Origin: Branchinecta lynchi
Taxonomy: Eukaryota > Arthropoda > Branchiopoda > Anostraca > Branchinectidae
Direction: 5' to 3'
DNA length: 64,000 bases
Assembly (NCBI GenBank): GCA_023053575.1
Contig: JAKZAP010000003.1
Location: 32,494,228 to 32,558,227 of the forward strand
This document shows positions 11,641 through 23,859 of this stretch, one piece after another (the stretch's first letter is position 1; every line of letters begins with the position of its first letter). Made by a program: the position numbers and the translations under genes. The notes under the pieces were generated by a model, which was not told the DNA's origin, searched no databases, and was given only the letters and a program-made list of their open reading frames with translations.

Positions 11641-12338
11641 AATACCTACCGTCTGATAGTGTAGAAGAAATTGTGATTCTAGGTGGGATTTTGGAGTGTG
11701 TCTGATAGGGTTCCTTGAGTCGTGAATTGGGGCTTGGGGAAGGGAGCAGTTGAAGCAGGAACGGAACGGAAGGGCGCCGTGCAGGCCAGCCATCGACTAA
11801 AAAAAGAACGGGATGGTTAATCGTTCCTCTTTTTAGTAGATTGCTTCGTTCTGCAACGTTCTTCTTTTTGGTATGCTGTCGCCTTTTTAGTACGCATTCA
11901 TCTTTTTAGGACTGTTTCGCTTGCACCATGCCCTTTCTTTCCATACCCACTTTTGGACTGCCTCAAGAAATCGTCCGAGAAGCTCCCCTTAAAGTTCAAC
12001 TGAAAAGGGCTGGGATAGGACAATCTAGCTACCCATCACTTCTTCACTTAAATTGGCCTTAAGACCCGCCGAAAATCCATTACTTTGTTGTTCCGCTACT
12101 CACGAATAATCAGTTTCAAATAGTCCCGTTTGATTTATTGTGATACCTCTATGTACTTGTATCTATGTTGTGTGCCTTACCAGAAAGATTTTAATTTTGT
12201 TTTGTTCAGGCACTAAGCAGTCTTAACCAAGCTCACCACTGTCCACTGAGAAGCCGCGTTTGTGTTGAAATTAAAATTTCCAGCGTCATAGTAGAATTTA
12301 GGTTGTGGGGACGGCCTCAGATATTGTAAATAGTTGCG
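11641..12338. other. Intron 3 stretch, no gene seen
   Basis: Contains TTTTTAGTA-like short direct repeats at 11830-11915. Otherwise nothing recognised. Confidence 0.3.
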
Positions 12339-13489
12339 TTTTTGGGATCCCAAAACGTAAGTGGAGGGATACCTATGACATCGCAAAAGTTGTCCGTCTC
12401 TCGGTCCGTCCGTCTGTCCGTCCGTCTGTAAGCACGATAACTCTCGAAGGGAATGAGATATTTTGATGAAACTTGGTGTGAGGATTCTTTGGGTCGTCGG
12501 ACCAGTCGAGTTCGTAGATGGGCTTTGTAGCCCTACATTTAGGGGCGGGGGTTCAAATTAAGGGGCAAACAAAATATTTTGAAACAGCTAATGTGATAGT
12601 CGATTATGGGGTAAGAAGACATGCTGATAACGATGGTGAAAACCATTTTGTCATCGGACGAGTAGTTCGCCCGGAATCCGGCCAAAACCGGAAAGTTTGT
12701 GAAAAGTAATAGTTTTATTTGAAGTTGACTAGACGTTCGATTTAGGGGTAGGAAGACATGCTGAAGACGGTGGTGAAAACCATTTTCTCGACGGACAAGT
12801 ATTTCGCCCGGAATCCGGCCGAAACCGGAAAGTTTGTTAAAATTAAAAGTTTTATTTCGAGTTGATTAGATGTTCGATTTAGGGCAAGAAGACATGCTGA
12901 AGACTAATGTGAAAACAATTTTCTACCCGGACATGTAGTTCGCCCGGAATCCGGCGAAAACCGAAAATTTGGTTAAAAGTAAAAGTTTAATTTGAAGTTG
13001 ATTAAATGTTTGATTTATGGGTAAAAAGACAGGCCGAACACGATGGTGAAAATCATTTTCTCGCCGGACAACTAGTTCTCCCGGAATCCGGCCAAAACCG
13101 GAAAATTTGTTAAAAGCAAAAGTTCGATCCGATGACAGATTAAGGGGTAAGAAGAGAGGCTGAGTCGGTATATGACGATGGTTTTATACCCGGACATATA
13201 ATTATTCCGGAACCTTTTATTCAAAGTTGATTAGATGTTCTTTATAGGGATAAGGAGATACGCTGGTTTTGTTTCTGTATTTTGTTTTTGCTGGACTAGT
13301 AGTTCGCTCGGAAATCGGCAGGAAGTCTCGGTCAGTATCGTCAAAATAGATATGGCTTATAGAGGTATATCTGAACTTGGTTTTCTCTGATGATTAGCCT
13401 GTCCAAGACTGGATCTGGCGAAGGCAAGACTCGATTGTCTGAATCAAATATTAGATTTTTGGGATCCCATCGACACCTTTGGTCTTGTT
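12339..13489 (+). mobile_element. HINE-B copy 3 (most complete)
   Basis: Best example of the family: left palindrome TTTTTGGGATCCCAAAACG, a GTCC/GTCT microsatellite at 12388-12430, the core TTTTGATGAAACTTGG, then about six ~120-bp tandem units, and the right end GGGATCCCATCGACACC, hairpin ACC-TTT-GGT, terminal CTTGTT. Left hairpin, GTCY tract, central repeats and 3' stem-loop match the DINE-1/Helentron non-autonomous plan. It encodes nothing recognisable. Confidence 0.75.
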
Positions 13490-13960
13490 GCAGATACCAT
13501 GGTATCTGATACCACAGTCTAAAGTCGTTTTTGCAGTTATCGTGGTATCTGATACCACGGTCAAAAGGAGTTTTTGCAGTTATCGTGGTATCTGATATCC
13601 AGATACCACGGTCCGACCGAGGTAACTGATCGTGGTATCTAAAAAAGGCATCTCACTTTCATCAGTTTTTGTCAAATTGGTGGGAAAGAAGTTTGGCACT
13701 TGGTGATATGACTGAATATCAGTTTTTCTTTTGGGATGACTTCGAAAAGCGCAATTTCGGCAATTGTCGTTTTTGCAGAGCAACCATATATCAGATACCA
13801 CGGTTACTGATCGCAACTAATGTCATAACTAGAGCAGATAGTGGAAAATAGAAAAATACCTTTCGGCAATTGTCATTTTTGCAGAGCAACCATATATCAG
13901 ATACCACGGTTACGGATTGCAACTAATGTCAGAACTAGAGCAGATAGTATAAAATAAGAA
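13490..13960. repeat. Repeat C, copy 2 (reverse)
   Basis: Begins directly after HINE-B copy 3. It repeats GATACCATGGTATC, TTATCGTGGTATCTGATA and GTCGTTTTTGCAG, plus the non-palindromic stretch GGTGGGAAAGAAGTTTGGCA seen inverted in the other copies. At the end a ~70-bp piece is duplicated (13790-13850 and 13875-13945). Confidence 0.6.
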
Positions 13961-14060
13961 AATACCATAGCAGAATCAAAATTATTCCGTGTATTCAGCT
14001 AAATGACACAAATATGAGTTGGCTTTTCAGTTAAACTTTAAAGTTGTTGTATCTTTAAAG

Positions 14061-14209
14061 CGAAACCCAGAAGAACATTAAGGAGAAGCTGATGGCCTCA
14101 ACCGACTTTCGAAGGATTGAAGCCGAGCTGCATCGACAAATGAACGAGCCAAATCTCCAGAATTCGAATATGTTTCAGTCACGGGGATGGGGATCAGCTG
14201 AATCTCCAG
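14061..14209 (+). CDS. ATG2: ATG2 exon 4 of window
   Basis: The acceptor is TCTTTAAAG| and the donor CCAG|GTATGT. The first base completes the ACC codon opened by exon 3 and one base is carried to exon 5. The product includes MASTDFRRIEAELHRQM, matching the charged D-F-x-R-I-E-x-E-L segment that follows the helix of exon 3 in ATG2, then a polar linker. An alternative AG ten bases downstream would break the phase with exon 3. Confidence 0.85.
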
Positions 14210-14314
14210 GTATGTTAGGCATTTTTATTGTTATTGTTTTATTTTATTCAGTACCGTTCAGATGCAGTGGAGATAGGCTATGGTACTTTGAACGTTGCCA
14301 AAGAATATGAAGAA

Positions 14315-14667
14315 ATATATTTGACGGTGCAAAACGGATAAGTCAGCTACATTTTATTAGAGATATATTTCAAGCCGGCTCAAGCTGGGAAATGAACTCT
14401 GGCTCGAACTTAACTCTGAATATCTGATTGTGTAAATTCTTCTCTGGAAATTGGTGATTCTTCCTTAAATATATGATTGTGTGAACTTCTCTGAAAATTG
14501 GTTGGAGTTACCGATTTTCAGAGAAGAAGTTCACAAAATCAGATATTTAAGGAAGAATCTTTAATTGTCTTTCCAAGTTCATTTTCCAGCTTGAGCGGCT
14601 TGCGACTGAAAGGAGGGCCTAAATATAGCTCTGATAAAATGTAGCTGACTTATGGTGCACCGTCAAG
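14315..14667. mobile_element. Foldback element, copy 1
   Basis: The left arm (AGTCAGCTACATTTTATTAG, CTCAAGCTGGGAA, ATATCTGATTGTG) is repeated inverted in the right arm (CAGCTTGAG, CTGATAAAATGTAGCTGACT). Arms are imperfect, with a centre near 14505. A relative is at 37948-38340. It lies in intron 4 just downstream of exon 4. Confidence 0.6.
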
Positions 14668-14730
14668 TATGATTCGTACTGATGGAATATCTATGTGGAG
14701 AAATTCAAATCATTAAAGAACCTGTCTTAC

Positions 14731-15790
14731 CCAGGGGCGTCCGGGGGGGGGGGGGGCAGCGCCCCCCCCCCTACGTTTCGGTCAAAATGGGCATCGCAGC
14801 GAAGCCGTGATTCCCTTTTCATAAAATCATTTGTCCCCGCATTTCGAAACTGGGTGATTTAACTTGTTTATTGGTTCCCCATTCTTTATCGAATTTGATA
14901 ATTCATCCAACTTTTGTTCACTCCGCATCAATTTCGCCGCATTCGGTCTGTCCCTTCGTAAATTCGGTGATTTAACCTGTTTATTTGGTCTCATTCGTTA
15001 GCGAATTCGGTAATTCACCGGACTTTTCTCAAGTCCGTATCTGTTCTGTCACATTCGGTTAGTCCATTTCATGATTCGGTCATTAATCCTATTCATTTGG
15101 TACTGATTCGTGACGGAATTTAATAATTCATCTAACTTTTGTTCAGTCCGCATCGATTTCGCCACGTTCGGTTCGTCTCTGCGTAAATTCGGTGATTTAA
15201 CCCGTTTATTTGGTCTCATTCCTTGCTTAAATTCAGGGATTTAACCTGTTCATTTGGTCTCATTCTTTACCGAATTCCGTAATTCGGTCGCATTCGTTCA
15301 GTTCATTATATAATTCGATATCAGATTAATTTGGTTCTGATCCGTGACCGAACACGATAATTCATCCAACTTTTCTTCAGTCCGCATCGATTTAGCCACA
15401 TTCGGTTCGTCTCTGCGTAAATTCGGTGATTTAACCAGTTTATTTGGTCTCGTTCCCTACCGAACTCGGTAATTCGGTCGCATTCGGTTAGTCCATTTCA
15501 TAATCGGTGAGATTCATTTGGTTCTCATTCATTCCCGAATACGGTAATTCACCGGATTTTTTGTTTAGTCCGTCTCTGTTGGTAGACTTGCCGAATTCGG
15601 TGGTTTTATTTGATTCTAACAAGAGTTTTATTCCATTACGATATTCGGTTGTAATACCGCACTGCGTACTGTCGGTATACTACGAATTCATTATTTGCTT
15701 CAACCCAGTTACTGAGTTCGGTAATTTAAGTGGCACTTATTTAGCTCTCGTTCTTTACCATTTACTGTAGCTTCAGCTGGTTGCTATTCA
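14731..15790. repeat. Array headed by CCAGGGGCGTC with AATTCGGTGATTTAAC minisatellite
   Basis: Starts CCAGGGGCGTCC, then a G14 run facing a C10 run (a GC hairpin, 14743-14772). From about 14840 to 15730 follow degenerate tandem units with AAATTCGGTGATTTAACC, TTTATTTGGTCTCATTC, GAATTCGGTAATTCA and CAGTCCGCATC. Spacing between matching words is about 110-240 bases. The header is shared with 17257, suggesting one transposon family that captures or amplifies different satellites. Confidence 0.5.
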
Positions 15791-16519
15791 TTTTTGTAAG
15801 TCTTAGGATGGCAGTACTTCAGGAATAAGCGCGTCTCTTGACGTGAAAACTAGCCGACTTTTGTTTGCTCTAAATTCCCAACAAACGTACTTTGTATTCA
15901 CTTTACCCTGTATCATTCGTAGCCAGACAGCTCTGGGTTGAACAGGTAATCTTGGGATCGCAGAAAGGCACTTGTACCATCTGTGTTTCCACAAAATTTT
16001 GCCCGCGGCGAATTACGCAGTCTTCACTAGTTAGACAAAGGTTGCCTCATTTAGTTGGCGTCTGAGGCTTGGAATTTTGGGGACCTTGAACTATGTTAAA
16101 AGCTAGAATTTGCATGGGAAGTAGATAAATGTTGCCAGAAAAAAAGGCGGATTAAAAAAATTTCGCTTGCGGCGCCTTAATTAATCATGGGCACAGCCGT
16201 TTTGTCGCTATGTAGCAACACCGTTTTGGCGATTGTTTCTAGTCCTGTTGGCAAAACTGGAAAGGTCTTTCAAAGGCAAAAGCCAGTAACGGTGTAGCCT
16301 ATCCATGGGAAAATTATATAAGGGGAAAAGCACGCGCCAATTTTTTCTTTAGACTTGTTTGTATATACATTGCAACTTTTTGATGTTGTAGCTTCATGAA
16401 GGCAACTGGCTGTGTTTTTACAATTTTTTTTTTTAATAAATTCAGTAAAAATGAGGTACCGATTTGGTCAATTTTACCCAGGTGCGCCTCCCCCCCCCAA
16501 TGAAGAAAGGCTCGGGACA
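15791..16519. other. Intron 4 stretch
   Basis: No gene seen. Around 16080-16190 it resembles, in reverse, part of the 310-bp array at 17330-18230 (AAAAGGCGGATT and AAATTTCGC). A C-run lies at 16491-16498. Confidence 0.35.
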
Positions 16520-16890
16520 TACCTGGTCTTACCTATACTGCTAATGCAACCTATTTCCACAATTCACATACTTCTAAATCGGTGACCCCAATTTCGTACG
16601 GTAACATTCTAACCCCTCTAACAAAACCACGCTGATTTTCTCACTTGCCTTGTTTGTTACCTTCGATGTGTACCACGTTGTCAAAGGTTATCTGCGAGAA
16701 GTTTTTTATCATAAAAACGGTTTTGTAAATTGTTTCCCTGTTTTCGCTACAAGTCAAAGAGTCTCGGAAAAGACTTAAAACAGCCAAAACCGTGGGTTAT
16801 TTACTGAAAGCACAGCATAGTCTTAAAGTATTGAAATATTTTAAAATACCGTAAGTTCAGGAGTAAATGTGCGAAGAGCTCCTTTAAACA
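16520..16890 (+). repeat. Repeat K single arm, copy 1
   Basis: About 370 bp closely matching 33358-33700 and 50430-50800, with words such as ACATTCTAACCCCTCTAAC, GATTTTCTCACTTGCC and GAGCTCCTTTAAA. The 33.3-kb copy shows that this is one arm of a foldback element. Confidence 0.6.
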
Positions 16891-17256
16891 TTAGTGCACA
16901 GTCATGAGTGCAAACAACAATTTAAGTACAAAGCCACATACTTTGAAATTTTGCTCAGTTGCTTTTGCACCCTATTGCGACAGTTTTGCTTTACTTTCAG
17001 GACCTTCCAAAGTATCCGAAAGAAGAAACAGAGCTTTCAGGTAAACAGCAGACGAAATAAAACGGCCTGATTTCATTCAATGTGTTAACAGGAACCTAAA
17101 CACTTGCCTCTTTGGCAGACATAAAGTTTATAATTCCCATTTGACTGTTCTGTAGAGGCAAAAACAAAACCAAGGAAGTCCAGAATTCAGAAAAGTGTTC
17201 AGAAAAACCTCTACTGTACGGCTATTTCACATGAAGTAGAAACCCACCATGTTTAA
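16891..17256. other. Intron 4 stretch with a possible micro-exon (17001-17040)
   Basis: A 40-base segment lies between a good acceptor (TTTACTTTCAG) and a GTAAAC donor. Its phase (1 in, 2 out) equals that of exon 5, so it could only replace exon 5, not add to it. It reads PSKVSERRNRAF. Unsupported beyond splice signals. Confidence 0.2.
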
Positions 17257-18230
17257 CCAGGGGCGTCACTAGCCTTTTACCTTCGGGGGGGGGGGGACGT
17301 CAGGTTTGTGCCGACGGACTAAAAAATTTGCCGACAAAACACGCCTTTGCCGCTTCGCGGCAACGGCGTACATTTCCCGCCAGCACAGAATAGAATCGGG
17401 GTAAAACTAACTGTAATGCATCAGTTGAGATTATTCCTTTGATGTAATTTCGTATTTTAAGTTCACTTATTCTGCTTTTCATTTTAGCCTTCGCTAAAAA
17501 GCGAAACTTCCAACGACTGTACCAAGAACAAGTTAAACTGAGCGGGCGAAATTTTTTAAATCTGCCTTTTTTTCCGGAAAAATTTAACTATACCTACCAT
17601 ACAAGTTCTAGCTTTTAACGTGTTTCAGCGAATTTCAATCCTAAAACGCCAAGCTAAATGAAACACTGTTCTTCTAAATAAAGAATACTACAAAATGCGC
17701 CGCAGGCGAAACTGTAACAACGCACCAATGAGGTTATTCCTTTGGTATAATTTCGTGTTTTAAAGTTCACATATTCGGCTTTTCATTTTAACTTTCACTG
17801 GAAAGCGAAGCTTCCAACGACTGTACCAAGGCAAGTCAAACGAAGCGCCGCAGGCGAAATTTTTTTGATCTGTTTTTTTTTGCGGAAAATTCAGCTATAG
17901 TACCATACAATTTCCGGCTTTTAACGTGTTCGAAACCCCAAGAATTATTATCCTAAAAGGAAAACTAAATGATACACCATTCTTCCAAATAGGGAATACT
18001 ACAAAATGCGCCGCATGCGAAATTTTGTGTAAAACTTACTGTAATGCATCAGTTGGCATTGTTCCTTTGATGTAAATACATATATTTAATTTCACATATT
18101 CGGCTTTTCGTTTCAACTTTTGCTAAGAAGCGAAACTTCCAACGACTGTACCCAGAACAAGTTGAACTAAGCAACGCCGGCGAATTTTTTTTTAATCTGT
18201 ATTTTTCCGGAAAAGTTTGCGACCGGCAAA
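17257..18230. repeat. ~310-bp tandem array headed by CCAGGGGCGTC
   Basis: The header CCAGGGGCGTCACTAGCC is followed by a G12 run. Three units spaced about 310 bp share AAGCGAAACTTCCAACGACT, CTGTACCA, GGCGAAATTTTTT and GCTTTTAACGTGTT. Unit copies start near 17490, 17800 and 18125. Confidence 0.6.
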
Positions 18231-19080
18231 TGTTTGCAGAATTTGATTTCTTACGTATAGAACACTCGGTGTGCGGACAAGAACACCGACGCCCGACAAA
18301 AGCATTCAGAATTCGATTTCTTCTGTGTTTTGCCCGACAAGATTGTCAAGAACGTGTATATAGAAGCCGATGTACCGACGAGACTTAAACTTTCGGCATG
18401 CGCCCGATAAAAAGTTACAGAATTTGATATTTTTTTTTTTTTTTTTTTTTTTAAAGAACCCGATGTGCCGACGAGAATACCGACGCCCGACAAAACCATC
18501 GAGCATTTGATTTGTTCTGTGTTTTGCTCGACTAGACTGTACAGAACTTGATTCATACGTGTAAAAATAACCCCTTGTGCCAATGAAACTTAAACTTCCT
18601 GGGTGCGCCCGACAAAGTTTGCAAAATTTGATTTCTTACGTATAAGTAGAACCCGATATGCCGACGAGTCGACCGACGCCCGACAAAAGCATAAACAAAT
18701 ATTTCTTCTGGATTTCTTTTCTATAAAAAGAACCCGATCTGCCGACGAACCGAGGCACGACAAAAGCTTGCAGAATTCGATTTCTCCAGTGCTTTGCCTG
18801 ACAAATGTTTGCAGGATTTCATTTCTCGCGTATAAAAAGAACCCGATGTGCCGACGAGTCGACCGATGCCCGACAGAAACTTAATTTGTTTTTATTTTTT
18901 CTGGATTCCTTCTGTATAAAAAGAACCCGATGTGCCGACGAGAATACCGAGGCACGACAAAAGCATGCAGAATTCGATTTCTTCAGTGTTTTGCCCGACA
19001 AACGTTTGCAGGATTTCATTTCTTGCATATAAAAACACCCGATGTGCCGACGGATCGACCGATGCCTGATAAAAAGCATA
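18231..19080. repeat. ~95-bp tandem array (GTGCCGACGAG satellite)
   Basis: About nine units, spaced 75-110 bp, share AAGAACCCGATGTGCCGACG, GACCGACGCCCGACAAAAGC and AGAATTCGATTTCTTC. Because the unit is partly open, several short arginine-rich frames appear on both strands; they are not genes. A T-run of about 23 bases lies at 18430-18452. It probably forms one element with the adjoining array. Confidence 0.65.
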
Positions 19081-19315
19081 CAAAATATTATAATATATAT
19101 TAACTACATTTTCATCATCGCTGCCGTGCATAGGACAAAAGCGATCCTGCAATGGACTTTCTAGATTTTGGATTTACCAATACATTTTCGCCAAATATGC
19201 ATGTATAATAAATAGGCTGATTTGTTCCCCTCAAATTTTCCCAACGAAAAGCAAGAAGGTGTAGAACCTTCAGTAAAAGACGAGAAACCTTCACATTTAC
19301 GTTTGTCTTTTTCAG
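19081..19315. other. End of intron 4
   Basis: Unique-looking sequence leading to the exon 5 acceptor. Nothing else seen. Confidence 0.35.
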
Positions 19316-19403
19316 AGGAGGATGATATATTCTTCCCAACCCATCATCGACCCACTGGGAAAATGCCCGATATCCTACCCGCTGGGAACACCTATAAGAG
19401 CAT
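19316..19403 (+). CDS. ATG2: ATG2 exon 5 of window (linker)
   Basis: A good polypyrimidine acceptor (GTCTTTTTCAG|) and a consensus donor (CAT|GTAAGT) bound 88 bases that take one base from exon 4 and leave two. The frame reads EEDDIFFPTHHRPTGKMPD and then LPAGNTYKS. This is a low-conservation linker in ATG2, so support comes from splice sites and phase rather than family motifs. The other two frames either stop within four codons or break the junction. Confidence 0.7.
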
Positions 19404-20038
19404 GTAAGTTACAATTAGCCTTGTACCAGTTCAGCGCTCCCAGCGGATTATTCTCTGTTTGTCACCCCTTTCCTCGTTATCAACATCCGTCACTCAGAGG
19501 TCAGGGCCATGAGTTAATGGACAGAAAAGAGAAGCCAAAAATTTCAAAAATCCTTAGAAAAAAATATTTTGCATGTTTTAATAGCTCAAGCGATTGGCAC
19601 TAGGATTATTTTTCTAGTGCTATAATAAAACTGTATAATTTGCTGCAAGTTTTTTCCGAGAATATGACAGTTTAATTAAAAATGGTAAAGATTTTTTTAA
19701 AGACGTCGTTTCTTGATTTCTGGGACGTTTCTAAGAAAAACTGTAAAAAATATAAAACAAAACCAAAAATGCTAAGACGAAGAAAGCTCAACCCACACGG
19801 AAGGGGTCCCTTCCCTCTTAAGGTTCTACCGTGGCAAAATATTGGAATTTTTTCGCAGGAAAATTAGCGAACAAATGTGAATGATTGCGACCAGGTTCGA
19901 GCACGGGGAAATAATTTAAAGAGGGCATCAGAGTATTCTTCTCTGTTTGAAACAAACTCCTCCCTGTATTTCATAGTAGGCTACCGAAAACCTTACCAGA
20001 TAAATACTCCTTGAGCTAGAGCTGACTGGTAAACATGT
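19404..20038. other. Intron 5 stretch
   Basis: No gene or named repeat recognised; AT-rich. Confidence 0.35.
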
Positions 20039-20172
20039 ATTCAAACAATGCGTAAACTGGATATGTCAGATACGATGCTTTGGCAGCCTGACGAGGACCC
20101 TTGCCAAGAAGGGTCGAAATATCGCTACCAAAGTATCGTAGCTGATATATCCGTTTGATACATTGTTTGAAT
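20039..20172. mobile_element. 134-bp MITE with 12-bp TIR ATTCAAACAATG
   Basis: ATTCAAACAATG at the left and CATTGTTTGAAT at the right bound a short body with GACGAGGACCCTTGCCAAGA and CGAAATATCGCT. The same core occurs in a half-copy at 20475-20572 and, as a perfect palindrome, at 58285-58552. Confidence 0.65.
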
Positions 20173-20925
20173 ATATAAAATCTTATCGTAACACGAAAAT
20201 ATCATGGGCAGTGACAAAACTGCAAATACGCTCACTTCCTTCAGTTTGCTCCTTGCAAGCCTCTTACCCCTTTGCTCGCTCTCTGGAGACAGTCGGTGAG
20301 GCCTGGATTCTGAAATTCCTTTTATGTTCATAATGAATAATCAGCGAAAAAAGCCATGTTATAATCTGAAAGTTTGGAATACCAGCATACAAAGTTCATT
20401 CTAACGAATATTAGTAAGTCGTTTTTAATTTTTGTTTCTGTTCTTAACGGTTGCATATATATAGCTAAGAAGGCCCTTGCCTTCCGGCCCTTGCCAAGAA
20501 GGGCCGAAATGTCGCTGCCAAAGCATCGTAGCTGACGTATCTGTTTTATGCATTGTTTGAATGTACGTTTCCCTTTGACTCAAGGATCATTTATAAACGG
20601 TTGCTACATGTAGGAGAATATATTTGCGTTTTTATCGAAATTTTGTTCGCCGTTGGCTTTTAGCCTTAATTTCCGTTGTCGAACGCCGTCGTAGTGTACT
20701 GTTTGCTTAATTAGATAGACAGATATATAGATACTTTTATTGATCCAGCTCGTAGCGTCGACATGGCACTAAATACGTGGACCGTTACATTTCATGTGTT
20801 AAAATACTTGAATATATACAATTATTACATAAAAGAAAATAAATCACTTAGAATTCGCTTGTTTTTTGTTAATCTTCTCAGTGAAATGGGGTACAAAGGA
20901 ATTCGAATCAGGATTGCCACATCAG
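20173..20925. other. Intron 5 stretch with half-MITE and retroelement 3' tail
   Basis: 20475-20572 is the right half of the ATTCAAACAATG MITE (GCCAAGAAGGGCCGAAAT to CATTGTTTGAAT). Near 20715-20745 TAGATAGACAGATATATAG is followed by CTTTTATTGATCC; read on the minus strand this looks like a non-LTR 3' end with a (TATC)n tail. No gene. Confidence 0.45.
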
Positions 20926-22868
20926 CAAGAGCTATGAGCTCGTATGGCACTTGATACGAGTAGGTGGTGCCTAAAAAGTAGACAAGAAACCAAAATACCC
21001 CGCCATCTAAAAATGCGGTTCAGACATAGAAATACGATATCTAGTTTTATTAAAGTCTCAGCATTTCCGTCGCCTTGGATCTCCGAGGTCAAATGACTTT
21101 TCTACCTTCCAAGTTTCAACCCTAAAGATCCTTTCGTTTGGTCCCTACACATGCCACACGGTTTCCGGTACCCCCCCCCCCTCCAATGTCCCCTACCGAG
21201 TCCGAATCTGGTTCGGACTTCGGACTACTAAATGAACTATATGAAGCATTCTCTCTTACCACCTATCAAGTTTCACTCAAATCTGAGCGTTTTTGGGTAA
21301 CTTCCCGTAATCCCCCCCCCCCCCAGCGTGGTCGGATCCAGTTCGGACCGTAAAATATGTCATCTAGGGCATGTGAGCTCTCTACATTCCAAGTCTCACT
21401 AAAATCGCTCCACTTGTTTGACCCCTATGCGAGCCAAAACGTTTCTGGGAATCCCCTTTCACTGTGGCTGAATACGAATCGGAAACATAAACGTCCCATA
21501 TCTGACATAGCTTATCCGCAAATTTTCGGTTCCCACTTGACACCCCTCCCCTAGCGTAACCAGATCCGACCCAGACACCAAATAACAAATCAAATTCCGC
21601 ATTCTGTCCAACTTGCATCCCATTCTTTACCCCCCCCCCCCATCGTCCAACTCTCCTAAACGTGCCCGCATGTGGTTTGGACGCATGTTTTTGCTTGTCC
21701 AGGTCATCAGTTCTGGTCACCCATAAAATTTCACTCGAATCGGACCACCCGTTCGGAACTTGCGGAAGCCAGTGATTTCCTGATTCCCCTTCCCTCAACT
21801 CCCCAAAGAAGGTTGGATCCAGGAACACAAGTTTTCCTAGGGTATTATGTCGGGTCCTTAAGTCATTTTAGGCCTGCAAAGTTTCATTGTTCTTAGAATA
21901 GCTGGAGCTATCCTAACTGGCGATCACCGGAATTCCGGGAAACACCCTCCAACTCCCCCACAGAGCCCCGATACGATCTGGGCCTGTCAATTACGTATCT
22001 AAGGCTAATGCTTGTTCTTCTCACCAAGTTCCATCCCAATCCCTCAACTCTAAGCGTTTCACGAGATTTCTGGTCCACCCTTCAATCCCCCCCCCCCAAA
22101 AAAAAATCTGATTCGACAAAGACTTGACATGGAACACCTGAGACGATAGTTCTTTCCACTTGCCATGTTTCATTCAATTCCGGTCACCCGTTCAAAAGTT
22201 ATGCATGACACCAGATTCCGGGCTCCCCATCCCTCCAGTCCCCCACGGTGGTTGGATCGAGAAAACGACTATTACCAAGTCAATCGTTCGGGTCCCTGAC
22301 ATGTCTTCCAAGTTTCGTCGTCCTATCACATCCGGAAGTACCGAAATAGCAGGATCACCGAAATTCCGGACCCCCCCCCCCCCTTCGACCCCCGACAGTG
22401 CCCGAATCTGGTCCGGTTATGTCAACAACGTGTCTAGGACTTGTGCTTGTTCTTCCGACCAAGTTTCATCCCCATTCCTCCGCTCTAAGTGTTTCCCAAG
22501 ATTTCCGGTTCCTCGCCTCCAGCTTTCCCCTGAGTCACCGGATCCGGTTCGGATTTAGTTGGGTCATCTGAGACACGGGGTCCTTCCAAATATCAAGTTT
22601 CATTACGATCGAATCACCCGTTCAAAAGTTATAAATACCTCTATATTCCGGATTCCCCCTCCCCCTACTCCCCCCACGATGCTCGGATCGGGGAAGTGAC
22701 TATTTCTAACTTAATCTTTTGGGGTCCCTGATATGCCTGCCAAGTTTCATCGGCCTAGTTTATGTGGAAGTGCCCAAACTAGAAAAACCTCGACCGACCG
22801 ACCGACCGACGGACGGACAGAAATTGCGATCGCTATATGGCACTTGGCCGGAGGGCAAGTGCCATAAA
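20926..22868 (-). mobile_element. HINE-A copy 1 (reverse)
   Basis: Left (3') end GCAAGAGCTATGAGCTC and TATGGCACTTG; right (5') end carries a CGAC/GGAC microsatellite (22789-22820) and the hairpin TATGGCACTTGGCC with GGCAAGTGCCATA. The body is a series of degenerate units with CAAGTTTCATC, GTCGGATC and C-runs. Several unit-internal frames are open but are proline-rich noise. Confidence 0.75.
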
Positions 22869-23859
22869 ATTATCTAGAGAGTGACTTTTGGCCCAAAACA
22901 GAGAGTGAAATTTATTTTCATGAAATTCTCACTTTTGGTCGCAATCGCCTCTGTAAATCTTAATTTGTATCTTTATCTTAATTTTACTGGTCGGAATCCC
23001 TGCTGCAACAATTACACATTTGGTCATTTTCTGAAATAGAGTGATTTTTATGTCCTACGTAGGACAAGAGTGACAAAAACAAAATAGAGTGAAAATTCAC
23101 ACTATCGTGCGACATGTTGCAACCCTGATTCGAATACCGGCTTGTGCGACATTTAACTGCCACCAGGAGACTTTGATGCCGCTAGTGTTTCTACGACTCC
23201 GGCGATCCTTGCCCGGTCGACGTTTCTTCGACGAAACAAGCAAACTTCGAACTTTCTAGCTCACGAAGATCGATGGTCAGAGTTTGAAGGACAAAGAAAC
23301 TGTGACCGGCGACCAAAACCGGCATTTAGATAGAGAGCTTTGAGTTTGAAGGTAACCTCAAACTTCGATCAAAAACGCAACTAAAGGTTTTTGAATGCCT
23401 GAGTTCTGACTAGGATTAATGGCGGTTCACAAGATAGTATAGGTTTAGATTAAGCGGAATTGGAAAAAAGCCGACATGAATTAACTGTCAGATTTGGACT
23501 GAAATTTCTTGAATCACCTTTACCCCGTCGACTACTGTCAGACTTCGAAAACCCTACTGCTGACGGAGCGAGGACAAGACGTCGAGAAAAGACAAAGAGT
23601 TGTCAACTCAACTGATATCTTCTTACCCAGCTACTAGTACGCAACATTACATCAAGTCATCCGTCCCGTATTTTACTGATTATTTTATCAGAGCAACGCT
23701 AAAAGAAGAATTTTAATGCGTTCTGCTTATTATTTAGTATGGTTTTATTTATATATTGCATATTGAAATGCCTGCGCTAGCTAACACTATTTTGCTAAAA
23801 TAAAGCATTCATTCTAGCTGTCCAGGTTTTGATACAGACTTTAACTTGTGATTTTACAG
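22869..23859. other. End of intron 5
   Basis: 22875-23120 contains GAGTGA/GTGAAAATTCAC words. No gene and no named repeat recognised. Confidence 0.35.

Noticed and set aside
18231..19080. CRISPR-like appearance of the ~95-bp tandem array
   Set aside because: Units are diverged along their whole length, spacing varies, and the context is eukaryotic intron; it is a satellite.
21138..22558. Several proline-rich frames of 65-148 codons
   Set aside because: They are translations of HINE-A units and C-runs; the same phrases recur in other copies in different frames.
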